Positions 52,236-62,864 of a DNA stretch of 64,000 nucleotides are shown piece by piece; the stretch's first letter is position 1, and every line of letters begins with the position of its first letter. Made by a program: the position numbers and the translations under genes. The stretch is from CAWIHA01 sp963835855. GTDB taxonomy: Bacteria; Acidobacteriota; Terriglobia; Bryobacterales; Bryobacteraceae. The stretch covers positions 54,583-118,582 of the forward strand of contig CAWIHA010000001.1 in NCBI GenBank assembly GCA_963835855.1, read 5' to 3'. Below the pieces are notes generated by a model. It was given only the letters and a program-made list of their open reading frames with translations. It was not told where the DNA came from and searched no databases.

Positions 52236-55200
52236 CGGCGGAAGAAGCGTGATTGTTGCCGAGGCGCTTTTTGCCGGGTCGATCTGACTTTGCGCGGTTA
52301 CAACCACGGTGTATTGAACGGGGATCGAAGATGGCGCCGTATACAGCCCTGCAGCGTTAATGCTGCCTGCCTGCGCCCCAGCCGGAGCATCCAAACCCAA
52401 AGCCACGGACCACGCAAGCAGCACGTTAGCGCTGCCCGTCACCATTGCACTGAACTGCTGCGTTTGAAGCGGCGACAGAGTCGCGCTCGTCGGGGCAACC
52501 GTGATGGTGACGCCCTGCAGCATGTCCCGCTCGATCTCACTCTGGCTCAGTGCGCGGTTGTAGATGCGCACCTCATCAATCATGCCTGTGAAGTAGTCGC
52601 CCCACACGCTGTCGCCACCGATATGTAGCGGCTGTGGCGCCGTCACTATCGGACCCGTCTGAGGATTGCTGGCTACCAGAACGCCGTTGACATACAGATT
52701 CTGAACCGTTCCGTCATAGGTTGTTGCCAAATGGGTCCACGTGCTCATAGGAAGTTGCGACGGGCCGTATAGCAACTGCTCTCCACCGATGAATACATCC
52801 CCGGCGGGCCAGTCGCCATCAGAAGTCGAGAACAGGCCGTAACAGACTTCCTGATCCTGCTCTTTGACTATCACTCCCACCCAGTCGTCTACAGAGGAGG
52901 ACGGCGTGAGATTCACCCATGCCTCCAGCGTCATCCCTGTAGTCAGGTCCAGCGTGATGGAGTCGGGCACTTCAACCCAGCTGTTGCTGCCGTTAAACAC
53001 CAGGGCGCTTCCTTGCTCTCCTGAGCTGGTCCACGTTGCGCTAGTGATGACGCCGTTGTTCCCGTTGCCTGACGAATCGTTCGCAATCGTTCCCGCACCC
53101 TCGTTGAAGTTGTAGTAAGCCACCAGATTAGGGGTAGCGGAGTTAGTGGTCGCGCTGGCGCTTCCCGAGAGGGCGGAACTGTTCCCCTGCGCGTCGTAAG
53201 CCGCGATGGTGTATGTGTACGTGGTGGAGGCGACCAACCCGAGATCAGAGTACGAGGTCGTGGTGCTGGCGCCGACCGGCACGCCATTGCGCAAAATGTT
53301 GTAGCCCGCCACGCTGGCGCCAGCTTCAGCCGAAGCGGTCCAGGAGAGGTCGATCTCCGAGGCCGAAACGGTGGTTGCCGTCAGTCCGCCTGGCACCGAA
53401 ATGGAGCCTGACTCCGGCGGCATGAGCGTGATCGTGGCCGTTCCTGTCGTCGTCCAATCGGCTTGGCTGATCGCCGTGACCGTAATGACTTGTGGCGTGC
53501 TAATGGTTGCGGGTGCTGTATACAACCCGGACGCGTTGATCGTGCCCACGTTCGGATAGACGTTCCACGTTACGGTGGTATTCGGAGTATTGACAACGGT
53601 TGCGCTGAATTGCAGCGTCTGCGATGCATAGACGATTGAACTGGCGGGGCTGACGGACACCGCGATAGCCGGCAGCAGGGTGATCTGCGCCGTCGCCGAC
53701 TTGCTCGTTTCGGCCTGGCTGGTCGCCGTCAACGTCACGGTCTGCTGCGTGGCAATGCTTCCTGGGGCGGTATACGTGGCGTAGAAGGGGTTCGCATAAA
53801 TTGTGCCCACGTTCGGGCTGAGCGACCAGGTCACGGCGGTGTTCGCACTGTTGGTCACAGTTGCGTTGAATTGCTGTGTCCCCCAGGGGTTGAGCGTCGC
53901 GACGGCAGGGTTAACCGACACCGTCACATCCGGCAACAAAGTGATCTGAGCCGTTGCCGTCTTGCTGGTGTCTGCTTGGCAGGTGGCCGTAACCGTTACG
54001 GTCTGTTGTGCGGTAATGGCGGCGGGAGCGGTGTAGAGGCCGGAAGGGTCCATCGTTCCGACATTTGGGCTGAGAGACCAGGCTACAGCCTTGTTGCTCG
54101 TCTTGGTGACCGCAGCGGTAAACTGCTGTGTTTGGGAGGGATAGACCGTGACGCTCAGCGGGCCGACGAACACGTTCATTGCATTCTGCATGTCGCTCTG
54201 AATCTCAGCCTGGCTTAGGGCCCGGTTGTAGATACGCACTTCGTCTATCACCCCGGCCGGGAAAGCCCCGCTCCCACCAAATCCGATGTACAGCGGGTCT
54301 GATGATTGCTGTATCGTGCCGACTCCTGCAAAAAAGCCCGAACTCAAGGCGCCGTTGACAAAGAAATTCACATTCGCGCCGTCATACGTCCGTGCCAAAT
54401 GTGTCCAAGTGTTGACAGGGATATTGCCAGCTCCGATCATGCTAGCTTCACCGTTGACACCGATGAGCTCCATACCCCCCACAGTCATGACGTAATCGCC
54501 TTTGCTGATCACATAGAGCGTCCCAGCCAGTTGGGTCGGGTTCACCCACGCCTCCAGCGTCATTCCTGTAGTCAACTCCAGCGAGTTGGAATCGGGCACT
54601 GTGACCACGTTGTCGCTGCTCAACGCAAGACCGCTCCCCCACTTCCCCGAGCTGCTCCAGCTTGCGGCGTTAATGGTCCCGTCGTTCCCGTTTCCTGAGC
54701 AATCGTGAACGACTGTACCTTGCCCTTCATTGAAGTTGTAATACGCGACTAAACCAGGCACGGGGGTACCGCTCGAAGCGCTAACGTTAGCACTAACGCT
54801 GGCCGATGGATTGGAGTTGTTCCCCTGAGCGTCGTAAGCCGCGATTGTATAAGTATACGAGCCGATGCAGGCTACCGCGAGGTCCGCATACGCGGGAGCC
54901 GTGCTGGTCCCGGCCAGCGCGCCATCACGGAAAATGAGGTAACCCACGACGGAACTGGCCGGATCGGCGGCATTCCATGTCAGATCGACTTCTGACGGAG
55001 AAACGGCGATTGCCGTCAAACCCTGCGGCACCGGGAGCGAGGCCGAAATGCTCGGCACGAGCGTAATCGTGGCGCTTGCCATCGCAGTACTGGCGGTACT
55101 GTTGGTTTGGCTGGTAGCGGTAACCGTAATCGTCTGCACAGAGGCAACTATCGCCGGTGCCGTGTAAAGGCCGGTTGCGTCGATCGTCCCTACGGCCGCG

Positions 55201-58200
55201 CTGAGCGACCACGTCGCGGCCATATCAGAGGTGAACTGTTGCGTCCCCAAGGCGGACAATTGCACGCTAGCCGGGCTGATGGTGATGTTGGCCGCCGGCA
55301 GCAGCATGTCGTTCTGAATCTCGACCTGGCTCAGAGCACGGCTGTAGATGCGGACTTCATCGATCATGCCGTTGAAGTACCCTCCTGGCCCGCTGTAGAA
55401 CCCGCCCGATAAAGGCGCGGACCCAATGCGCAACGGCCCAAGCGTCGAAATCAAGGCGGCCGGCCCCACCTGGGTCTGGCTATTTACCTGAACACCGTTC
55501 ACAAACAGCTTCAAAGTCGTGCCGTCATAGGTTGTTGCGAGATGGCTCCAGGTATTCGGAGAAAGTCCCGAGGGGCCGAACACGCCGATGTCCTGCTCAG
55601 CGTCGCCGATGAACCCAAATCCAGCGGGTGTGTTACTGACCCACGAGTTCGCTAATAAGGCATAGCCCGAGCCTCCCCAACTGCCCTTATTGATGATGTC
55701 ATTATTCGAGCTAAGAGAAGCCGGATTCACCCACGCTTCCAGGGTCATGCCCGTCGTCAAGTCCAGCGAGTTGGAATCGGGCACTTCAACCCAACTGCTG
55801 CCGTTGAACACGAGCGCGCCCCCTGCCGTCCCCGATGTACTCCATGTGGCATTGGTGATCACGCCATTGTTACCGTTGCACGAGGAATCGTATAGTGACG
55901 TGCCCGCCCCTTCACTGAAGCTGTAATAGGCCACCAGACCCGGCGCCTGTGTGCTGGCAAGCGTGGTGGCGCTCACACCGGAGGACTGCGCGGACAGGTA
56001 TCCTTGAGCGTCATATGCCGCGACCGTATAAGTGTACGAAGTGGAGAAGACCAATCCAAGATCGGAGTACGAGGTGGTCGAGGTCGTACCCGCCAACACT
56101 CCGTTTCGGAAGATGTAATAGCCCGCAATGGCACCGCCTGGCTCGGTCGATGCCGTCCAGGATAAATTGATCTGTAAACAAGAGACGGCTGTGGCTGTCA
56201 GCCCTTGCGGCACTGAGATTGAGGTCAATATCTGCGGCTCAAGCGCGATGACGGCGGTTCCCGTCGTTTTGTAATCGTACTGGCTGGTTGCCGTGACGGT
56301 TACAGCCTGCTGGGAGACAATTGTCGCGGGCGCCATATAAAGGCCGGTCGCGTCGATGCTCCCCACAGACGGGCTGACGAACCATCTCACGGCCGTGTTG
56401 GAAGTATTCGTGACGGTGGCCGTGAACTGTTGCGTCTGGGACGCGTAGAGGGTCGCACTGGCCGGGCTGACGGAAACGCTCACCGCCTGCATATCGCTCT
56501 GAATCTCGGCCTGGGCCAGAGCACGGTTATAAATGCGAACTTCTTCGATCATTCCGTTGAAGTACTGTCCCCAAACACTGTCCCCTCCGATCCGCAGCGG
56601 TTGCGAGGATGTTGCTATCGCACCCGTCAGGGGATTGCTACCCACCAGAGCGCCGTTAAGATAAAGATTCTCGTTCGCGCCGTCATAGGTCACTGCAAGA
56701 TGCGTCCAAACGTTAAAAGGGACATTCTGATTTCCGTATATCACCTGCTCGGCGCCGATGAACAGATTTGCGGCAGGCCATGCGTTGTCGGCAAACAGGC
56801 CGTAGCAGAGGTCCTGACTCTGTTCCTTTACGATCACGGCCTGCCAGTCGCCCAGAGTAGCTGCATTCACCCACGCTTCCAGAGTCAGACCGGCGGTGAG
56901 GTCCAACGAGCTCGAATCCGGCACTGTGACCCAACCGCTCCCGTTAAACTGGAGCGCGTTTGTCAGTCTCCCTGATGTACTCCATGTTGCACCCGTAATG
57001 ACTCCGTTGTTCCCGTTGCCGGAGGAATCGTGTGCGACCGTGCCCGCCCCTTCATTAAGGTCTAAAGAGGCCACCAGACCGGGCGCCGGAGGGTTGGAAA
57101 GAGTTGTCGCGCTAACGTTCGCGGACGGAGCGGAGATGTTCCCTTGTGCGTCATAGGTTGCCACCGTGTAGGTGTAGGAAGTCGAAAGGACCAGCCCCAG
57201 GTCGGCATAGGAAGTGGTCGTGGTGGTGCCTACCGGCGCGCCGTTGCGGAAAATGCTGTAGCCCGCTACTGCGCCGCCATTTTCGCTGGAAGCGTTCCAG
57301 GTCAAGTCGATCTCAGACACAGAAGCGGCCGTAGCAGTTAAGCCACTTGGAGCCGTAATGGAAGCCGAGACGAGGGGCACGAGCGTGACGCTGGCAGTTG
57401 CGGCGTAGCCGGCGCTCGTGCTTGCCGTGACCGTAATTGTCTGCTGGTAGGGGATGGTCGAGGGCGCGGTGTAAAGCCCGGTGCCGTCGATCGTGCCGAC
57501 ATTTGGGCTGAGCGACCAGGTTACACTTACGCCCGAGGTGTAGTTGACGCTTGCGGTGAACTGCTGTGTTTGGGAGGCGTAAAGCGTCACGGTGGCCGGA
57601 GCGGCCGACACGGCGACCGAGGGCACGAGGCTAATTTGTGCGGATGCCGTCGTAATGTTATCGGCGAGGCTAGTGGCAGTGACGGTGACTGTTTGCGGAG
57701 ACGTGATCGTGGCGGGCGCCGTATAGACGATGTCGTCTCCGCTCCAAGACATAGTGCCGATTCCAGACGGGTTAACCGACCAGTTCACCATCCGGTCGAG
57801 AGCGTTGGCCACCGTCGCCGTAAATTATTGAGACGGAGCCTCCGCCCAGGATGCCGAAGGCGGATTAATGCTGACGGATATCGGAGGAATGACCAAAAGT
57901 TCCGCAGAGCCGGATTTGGTGGTATCCGCTACGCTGGTCGCAGTGACAACGACCCTGGTCTCGGAATCGACGGAAGACGGCGCGGTGTACAACCCAGTGC
58001 CGTCGATGCTGCCGAACAAGGGATGGAGGGACCAGGTGACACTAGGATCGGTTCCGACGGCATGGCAAGCACGGCATAGAACTGCTGCGATTGAGGTGCG
58101 TTTAGCAACAAAGGATCGGGAAGAACGGTTACTGGCGGCGGCACGCTTACGGGAACCGTTGTTGACGCACCAGCATTGCTGATCCTGAGATTACATGAGC

Positions 58201-58783
58201 CGGGGCCTACAGCGGTCACCACGCCGTTGGCGTCCACGGTGGCAACTAGGGGATTGTCGGAGATATAGGTTGTGAGCGTGGACCGCGTGAGGGAAACTGT
58301 CGAACCGTCCGCAAAGCTCCCAGTTACCGCAAGCGCCACACTATCCCCAATATATTCGAAGGTCAGCGAGAGATCGGTATTCAAGGACTGCGGGCTGTCA
58401 GGACGCTCGATAGGAACCGTGACTGGATCGGAATAGACAGCGTTGCCACCTTGCTGTGTGATGCCAATTGCTGTAAGGGTGTATGGTCCTGCATTGATGT
58501 TGGAGGGTATCGGCATCTGAAACTGATAGGGCGGCGCGGTGAGGATCTGGCTAAAACCCAATGGCAGGTCTCCTGCGACAATTACGGTCTGAAACGTAGC
58601 CGGAGCGGCATTGACCATGACAGGGATGGTCTGGCCCGGGTTGAAGACGGTACCATCTGTCGGAGACGTGATGCGAAGCGACGGCTGTGCCTGCAAAGCG
58701 ACTGAAATGCACAGTATTATCAAGGGCGCACCGTTCCGCATGAGCCTGGGGATTCTTCCGATCCGATCGAACAAGATATTCAT
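50283..58783 (-). pseudogene. Giant exported repeat protein (Ig-like, FN3, LamG, CHB_HEX), interrupted
   Basis: About 2,830 codons. It starts MNILFDRIGRIPRLMRNGAP with a signal peptide, then an Ig-like domain, then four modules, each Big-like Ig + FN3 (LTATAASVSEIDLTWNAS) + LamG (LNEGAGTVAHDSSGNGNNG...LTLEAWVN...NGMIEEVRIYNRAL) at about 57.8-52.5 kb, and finally eight tandem CHB_HEX_C_1 repeats. It would be a long surface or secreted adhesin or glycan-binding fibre; no sorting signal is seen. Two lesions: a frameshift near 58060 (YAVLA | GTDPSVTWSL) and a nonsense codon TAA at 57825-57827 where the repeat consensus has Gln (SQ*FTATV). A 2,509-codon open part remains downstream. It may be a recent pseudogene. 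It is last in the operon behind the lipase gene. Confidence 0.8.
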
Positions 58784-59690
58784 TTCCGCATCCTACTTTC
58801 GACGCACTTGGGCCATCGTCATTTCGTCCTTCAGGGCGATTTGCGGTCCTCGACCTTCACAGGCACCACTACGCTCTTTCCATTGTTTGTGATCGTGATC
58901 CTCGCCGAACCGGAGCCGACCGCGGTCACCATGCCCGTAGCATCCACGGTGGCCACGGTGGAATTGTCCGAGGAATACGTGGTAAGAGAGGAGTTGGTGA
59001 GAGTGACTTTTGAGCCGTCGGCAAACATCCCGGTCACCTGAAGATCGGATGTCCGGCCGATGTAACTCTCGCTCAGAGTGGGTATTACATTCCTTATCCG
59101 GACTGGCGGATCTGGCCGCTCGAACGTCGATTGTGATCTCGGAATTGACGCCTTCGCCGGACGTGGTGGTCCCAAGGACCCCCAGATGGTATATATGCGA
59201 TGCTGTGGTCGGCGGGATCCGCAACGTGAACTGATAGGGCGGTGCGTACAGTAGCCCGGCGGGATCTTCAATGGGGTCCTCTGCGATGACGGCCACGCTC
59301 TTGAATGCGCCTGGCGAGGCTTCGACCTTCACCACGAAGGTTCGGCCCGAATAGACCACCGCGCCATCTGCCGGAGACGTGATCTGGAGCGACGGCTGTG
59401 CCCGCAAGGCCGATGCTGAAACGCACAATATTATCCAAGGCGCACAGTTCCGCATGAGCCTGGGGATTCTTCCGATCCGATCGAACAAGATATTCATTTT
59501 CGCATCCTTCCTTCGACACAATTGGGCCATCGCCATTTCGTCCTTCAGGGTGATTTGCAGTCTGGGACTTTGACAGGCACCACTACGCTCTTTCCGTTGT
59601 TTGTGATCGTGATCTTCGCCGATCCCGGCCCCACGGCCGTCACAAGGCCGTTGCGGTCTACAGTGGCAACTGTAGGATTATCAGACGCAT
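58690..59690 (-). repeat. Tandem duplication of the N-terminal gene segment
   Basis: The block around 58720-58970 (start of one paralogue, spacer, end of the next) recurs at about 59435-59690 with high identity, for example GATCCGATCGAACAAGATAT at both starts. The repeat period is 714 bp. It shows that two of the three paralogous segments arose by tandem duplication including their spacer. Confidence 0.8.
58831..59497 (-). pseudogene. Exported Ig-like protein, middle paralogue, frameshifted
   Basis: About 222 codons from the ATG at 59497 (MNILFDRIGRIPRLMRNCAP, signal peptide ending LRAQ). First Ig-like domain: ITSPADGAVVYSGRTFVVKVEA. One extra T near 59127 breaks the frame at ITIDV; without it the protein continues ERPDPPVRIRNVIPTLSESYIGR and a Big-like domain (VTGMFADGSKVTLTNSSLTTYSSDNSTVATVD) to a stop at 58831. 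It is a paralogue of the start of the giant protein and of the segment at 59545. Function unknown; exported. Confidence 0.7.
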
Positions 59691-60206
59691 AAGTTGTAAG
59701 CGTGGAGCGTGTTAGGGAAATCGTTGAACCGTCAGCAAAGCTCCACTTACTGCGAGCGCCAGACTGTCACCAATATATTCGAAGGTCAGCGAAAGGTCGG
59801 TGTTCAAAGACTGCGGGCTGTCAGGACGCTCGATAGCCACTGTGACTGGTTCAGAGTTGACAACAGGTTTACGCTGAGAGTCGCCCACCGCCGTGAGCGT
59901 GTAGGCACCCGGAACAATATCAGTAGATATCTTTATCTGGAAGCGATATGGGGGGGCAGTCAGGATCTGACTGAACCCGAGGGGCAAGTCACCTATAACG
60001 ACAACCGTGCGAAAAGCTAACGGCGTAGCCTTGACCGTAATCTCCAACGTCTGGCCTGGCCGGAAGACAGCTCCCTCGGTTGGCGACGTGATCCTCACAC
60101 TTGGCGATTCCGCCAATAGCGATATCGGCAACGTCATCCACAGCGCCCAGAGCGCCGCCGCGATGCCCTTAGGCCACATAGTTGTAACAAGTCGAAAATC
60201 CCTCAC
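59545..60206 (-). pseudogene. Exported Ig-like protein, first paralogue, frameshifted
   Basis: About 220 codons from a GTG at 60206, chosen for the AGGAGG 7 bases upstream, which overlaps the lipase stop region. Signal peptide, then ITSPTEGAVFRPGQTLEITVKA and the shared PPLGFSQILTAPPY-like block. A missing base near 59745 (AVSG | FADGS) ends the long frame early. In the correct frame the Big-like domain (FADGSTISLTRSTLTTYASDN...VVPVKVPDCKSP) runs to a stop at 59545. It lies 12 bp after the lipase gene, so the two are surely co-transcribed. Confidence 0.7.
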
Positions 60207-60217
60207 GACTGTCCCTC

Positions 60218-62083
60218 CTACTGCTTTGGCAGCGGCGTAAAATCGCCGCTGGTCGATCCGTTGAGCAGTGTAACCACGTCGTTTTCGACGACACCCCCAG
60301 GAGTGATTTCGGCGGGTCCGGTGAAGCCGAGTGCAGTGAGAGCCATCGTATGGATTAGCCCTTGTTCAACAGTTGCGGACTGATCGTCGGCACTTTGGCT
60401 GTTGACCGATACAATAGCATCGTTGGGTTGGTTATTGAAGATCAGCGGCCAAGTTACTGGCGTTAGATAAGGCCACATCGGACCGTTATTACAGGCCGCC
60501 GCCCCAGCGCCAGCCACAGCAAGCATCTTAGTTTGGCTGAGACCACTTAGATTGCTGGGAAGCATCTTACCGGCAATTTCTGCCGTCGGCGCTCCGCGAC
60601 CGGTGCTGTTGTAGAGAGTCAGCAAGTTCCCGTTGAGGCCACTGGAATCCCCATTGGCATCGCCTTGGAGATCCCAGAGTCCGCCAACAACAATCCCGCC
60701 AGATTGAAGCTGGACCCTTTGACCAAATGTGACTTGGCCGAGGTCCGCATACATCATCTGGAAGCAGGAGTCAGCTAGCATCAGAGTGGCCCAGTTGCTA
60801 CCAAAGTGCGGAGTTCCTATGGTGATGAGTTTATGGATCTTCCCACTTGTGAACGAGCTGGCGTCCGTATACTGCGGCATGCGTTCAGCCCAACGGGCTA
60901 ACAATCCCCCCATGCTATGCGCCACAACGTCCGCTTGTGCGGCCGCTGCTTTCACACGTAGAACATTATTGCCATTGCGAAACCCGATTATCGTTTTCGA
61001 GATTCGCTGCAGGATATTTGGCGTGTTGTAGTCTAACCCAAGCTGATTAGCATTGGCCTTCTTATTGAGAAGCCATTGCGGGTAGGAAGGTACAGTACCA
61101 GTGCTAGATACCGCTACTGGCGCATTGTAATTAGCCGGAGCGCCCATGGAAAGGTAGGTAGCCGAACTGAGAAAGCCGTTCCACAGCCCATCACTGTCCC
61201 CCAATCCGTGTATCATGACGACGGGCGGTCGAAGGAGCCACAAGCCATTCTGTGAAGTGAAATCCTTTTCTGCTGAGTCCGCATGAACGTTGACTGCGCG
61301 GTTGCCTTTCGTCTCGTCCAGGTACCCTGGGCCACGGACAAAGTCTTCTGGAGGACGGTACACCACGAACGCCATCGGAGGGTCTCCGCTTGCTTTCACA
61401 GTCAGTTGCAGTGCCTGCTCAGATCCTCCAACGCTGGAAAGTGAGCCCACCTGCTGTGTGGTCCTGGGTACTGGGTTGTCGGGATCATCGTCCCCTTCGG
61501 TCAATAGGGTCACCCGTACTGGTTCTTCCCTGTTCCATCCAACGCGCACCACGATGCGGGTCGCGCTGTCGGCAGCAGCGCCCTGAACTTGGGTGTTGCT
61601 GTTACGTAATGCAGCAGTGTTGCTGGTGATTCCCTTGCCGTCCGCAGTCTGCAGGTCTGGGACGGGATCGAGAAACGTGATAGCGCACGCGCCGGAGGCA
61701 TCGCGGGGCCGCACGCCGGACAACGATAATCTCGCCCCCGCTGGCCCGCGAGCTATTTCCGGCTCGGCACAGACCGAGGGTGGCCCCGGCGGCTGAGGAG
61801 GACTTGGAGGACTAGGTGGTGGGGCCGGACAGACGGTTGCCACGCATGGGAGATAAAAGTTGTAATAGCAGAAGACTGCCACTCCCTCTTCCGAACCTGG
61901 GGGGAAGTACCCGCAACACTCGCAGAGAATTAAGGGTGCAAGGCAATCTTGCAGCGCCTGGTGCTGGCATTGTTGCGCCCGGAGGGAGGACGGGCAGATC
62001 GCGAGCAACAGAAAGAACACGATCGTGAACCGCGAGACCGCGGAACCGTGGCCGAAAATAGAAAGGGGCTGGTGTCTGGACAT
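60218..62083 (-). CDS. Secreted alpha/beta hydrolase, lipase/PGAP1-like
   Basis: 621 residues. Signal peptide (about 1-36, ending LRAQ), a cysteine-rich segment (CQHQALQDCLAPLILCECCGYF), a proline linker, a beta-rich domain, then the hydrolase: MIHGLGDSDGLWNGF (oxyanion region), the nucleophile elbow VVAHSMGGLLARWAE, and KLITIGTPHFGSNWA. An acidic and a histidine residue (GLIHTMALTALG) follow. Likely an extracellular or cell-surface esterase. A strong promoter (62090-62119) lies directly in front, and three paralogous exported-protein segments follow. Confidence 0.8.
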   Translation of the reverse strand: MSRHQPLSIFGHGSAVSRFTIVFFLLLAICPSSLRAQQCQHQALQDCLAPLILCECCGYFPPGSEEGVAVFCYYNFYLPCVATVCPAPPPSPPSPPQPPGPPSVCAEPEIARGPAGARLSLSGVRPRDASGACAITFLDPVPDLQTADGKGITSNTAALRNSNTQVQGAAADSATRIVVRVGWNREEPVRVTLLTEGDDDPDNPVPRTTQQVGSLSSVGGSEQALQLTVKASGDPPMAFVVYRPPEDFVRGPGYLDETKGNRAVNVHADSAEKDFTSQNGLWLLRPPVVMIHGLGDSDGLWNGFLSSATYLSMGAPANYNAPVAVSSTGTVPSYPQWLLNKKANANQLGLDYNTPNILQRISKTIIGFRNGNNVLRVKAAAAQADVVAHSMGGLLARWAERMPQYTDASSFTSGKIHKLITIGTPHFGSNWATLMLADSCFQMMYADLGQVTFGQRVQLQSGGIVVGGLWDLQGDANGDSSGLNGNLLTLYNSTGRGAPTAEIAGKMLPSNLSGLSQTKMLAVAGAGAAACNNGPMWPYLTPVTWPLIFNNQPNDAIVSVNSQSADDQSATVEQGLIHTMALTALGFTGPAEITPGGVVENDVVTLLNGSTSGDFTPLPKQ

Positions 62084-62089
62084 GGGACG

Positions 62090-62119
62090 ATTCTATTGAA
62101 AGCGATCTCTTTGTGTCAA
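62090..62119 (-). promoter_or_regulatory. Promoter of the lipase/exported-protein operon (leaderless)
   Basis: TTGACA (62114-62119), 18 bases, TAGAAT (62090-62095), then 6 bases and the ATG at 62083. No Shine-Dalgarno. The clearest example of the leaderless layout in this window, with both hexamers near consensus. Confidence 0.65.
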
Positions 62120-62150
62120 TACAATATTGCGTGCAGAGTGCAACCAATAC

Positions 62151-62168
62151 GGCTTCTGTGCAATACAA
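62151..62168 (-). repeat. 18-bp repeat, right copy
   Basis: The minus strand reads TTGTATTGCACAGAAGCC, identical to the plus strand at 49949-49966. It lies 32 bp upstream of the lipase -35 box. Confidence 0.6.
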
Positions 62169-62186
62169 ACTCCCTGGCAGTTGGTA

Positions 62187-62864
62187 CTAGTTCTCTGACC
62201 GCCTAAAAGAGTTCTTTTGGTAGCCGAAGGTGCGGCGGGCGGCCTTGCGATCGAAGCTCCACCGGATCTTGGTGCGGGCGCGATTCGTCCGGCGGTTCCA
62301 GGCTCGCGTTTCCCGGCACAATATTTTCAGGTTGGGGATTCTGCGGCGTCCAAGGCACTGCCGGGAGTAGATACCGATTTCGATCTCCGCCTGGTTGAGC
62401 CAGCTTCCGTGCTTGGGCGTGTAGTGAACAGTGAACCGGCTCCAGATTTCGGCACCCAGTTCCGCGCCGTACAACTTGGTCAGAGACTTGAGGCGATGAA
62501 TGTTGAGGTTGTCCATTACCAGGTGGATGGTCTCGGCGTCCGGGTACTGCATGGCGAGTTCGAAAACCACTTGGGCGAACTCAAAACCCGAGCGGTCCGG
62601 CGTGGGATAGGTGAAGTGGCGGCCCGCCTTGGGCTCTACGGCGCAGAATACATTCGCGGTGCCGCGCCGCTTATATTCGCTGTCCTGCCGCGCTTCCCGG
62701 CCCGGTGCAACAGTGGATGCGGCGCGGACATCGGCATGCAGCGTGACCGGCTTCTCATCCAAGCAGACGACCGGCTGGTTGGCGTCGTAGGGCCGCTCGT
62801 ACGTCTCCAAAACGTCTTCCATCCGGGCGATGTACTCTTCATTGAGTTCGGCCACGCACCACAT
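62187..62864 (-). CDS. IS630 transposase, catalytic part (second frame)
   Basis: About 225 residues carrying the DDE triad: D in VVCLDEKPV, D in HLVMDNLNIHR, E in HGSWLNQAEIEIG. It lies in a different frame from the N-terminal part. The switch falls at seven A (62863-62869), so full transposase needs frameshifting or one base change. The stop codon TAG is made of the TA target copy plus the next base, outside the element. Confidence 0.85.
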   Translation of the reverse strand: MWCVAELNEEYIARMEDVLETYERPYDANQPVVCLDEKPVTLHADVRAASTVAPGREARQDSEYKRRGTANVFCAVEPKAGRHFTYPTPDRSGFEFAQVVFELAMQYPDAETIHLVMDNLNIHRLKSLTKLYGAELGAEIWSRFTVHYTPKHGSWLNQAEIEIGIYSRQCLGRRRIPNLKILCRETRAWNRRTNRARTKIRWSFDRKAARRTFGYQKNSFRRSEN

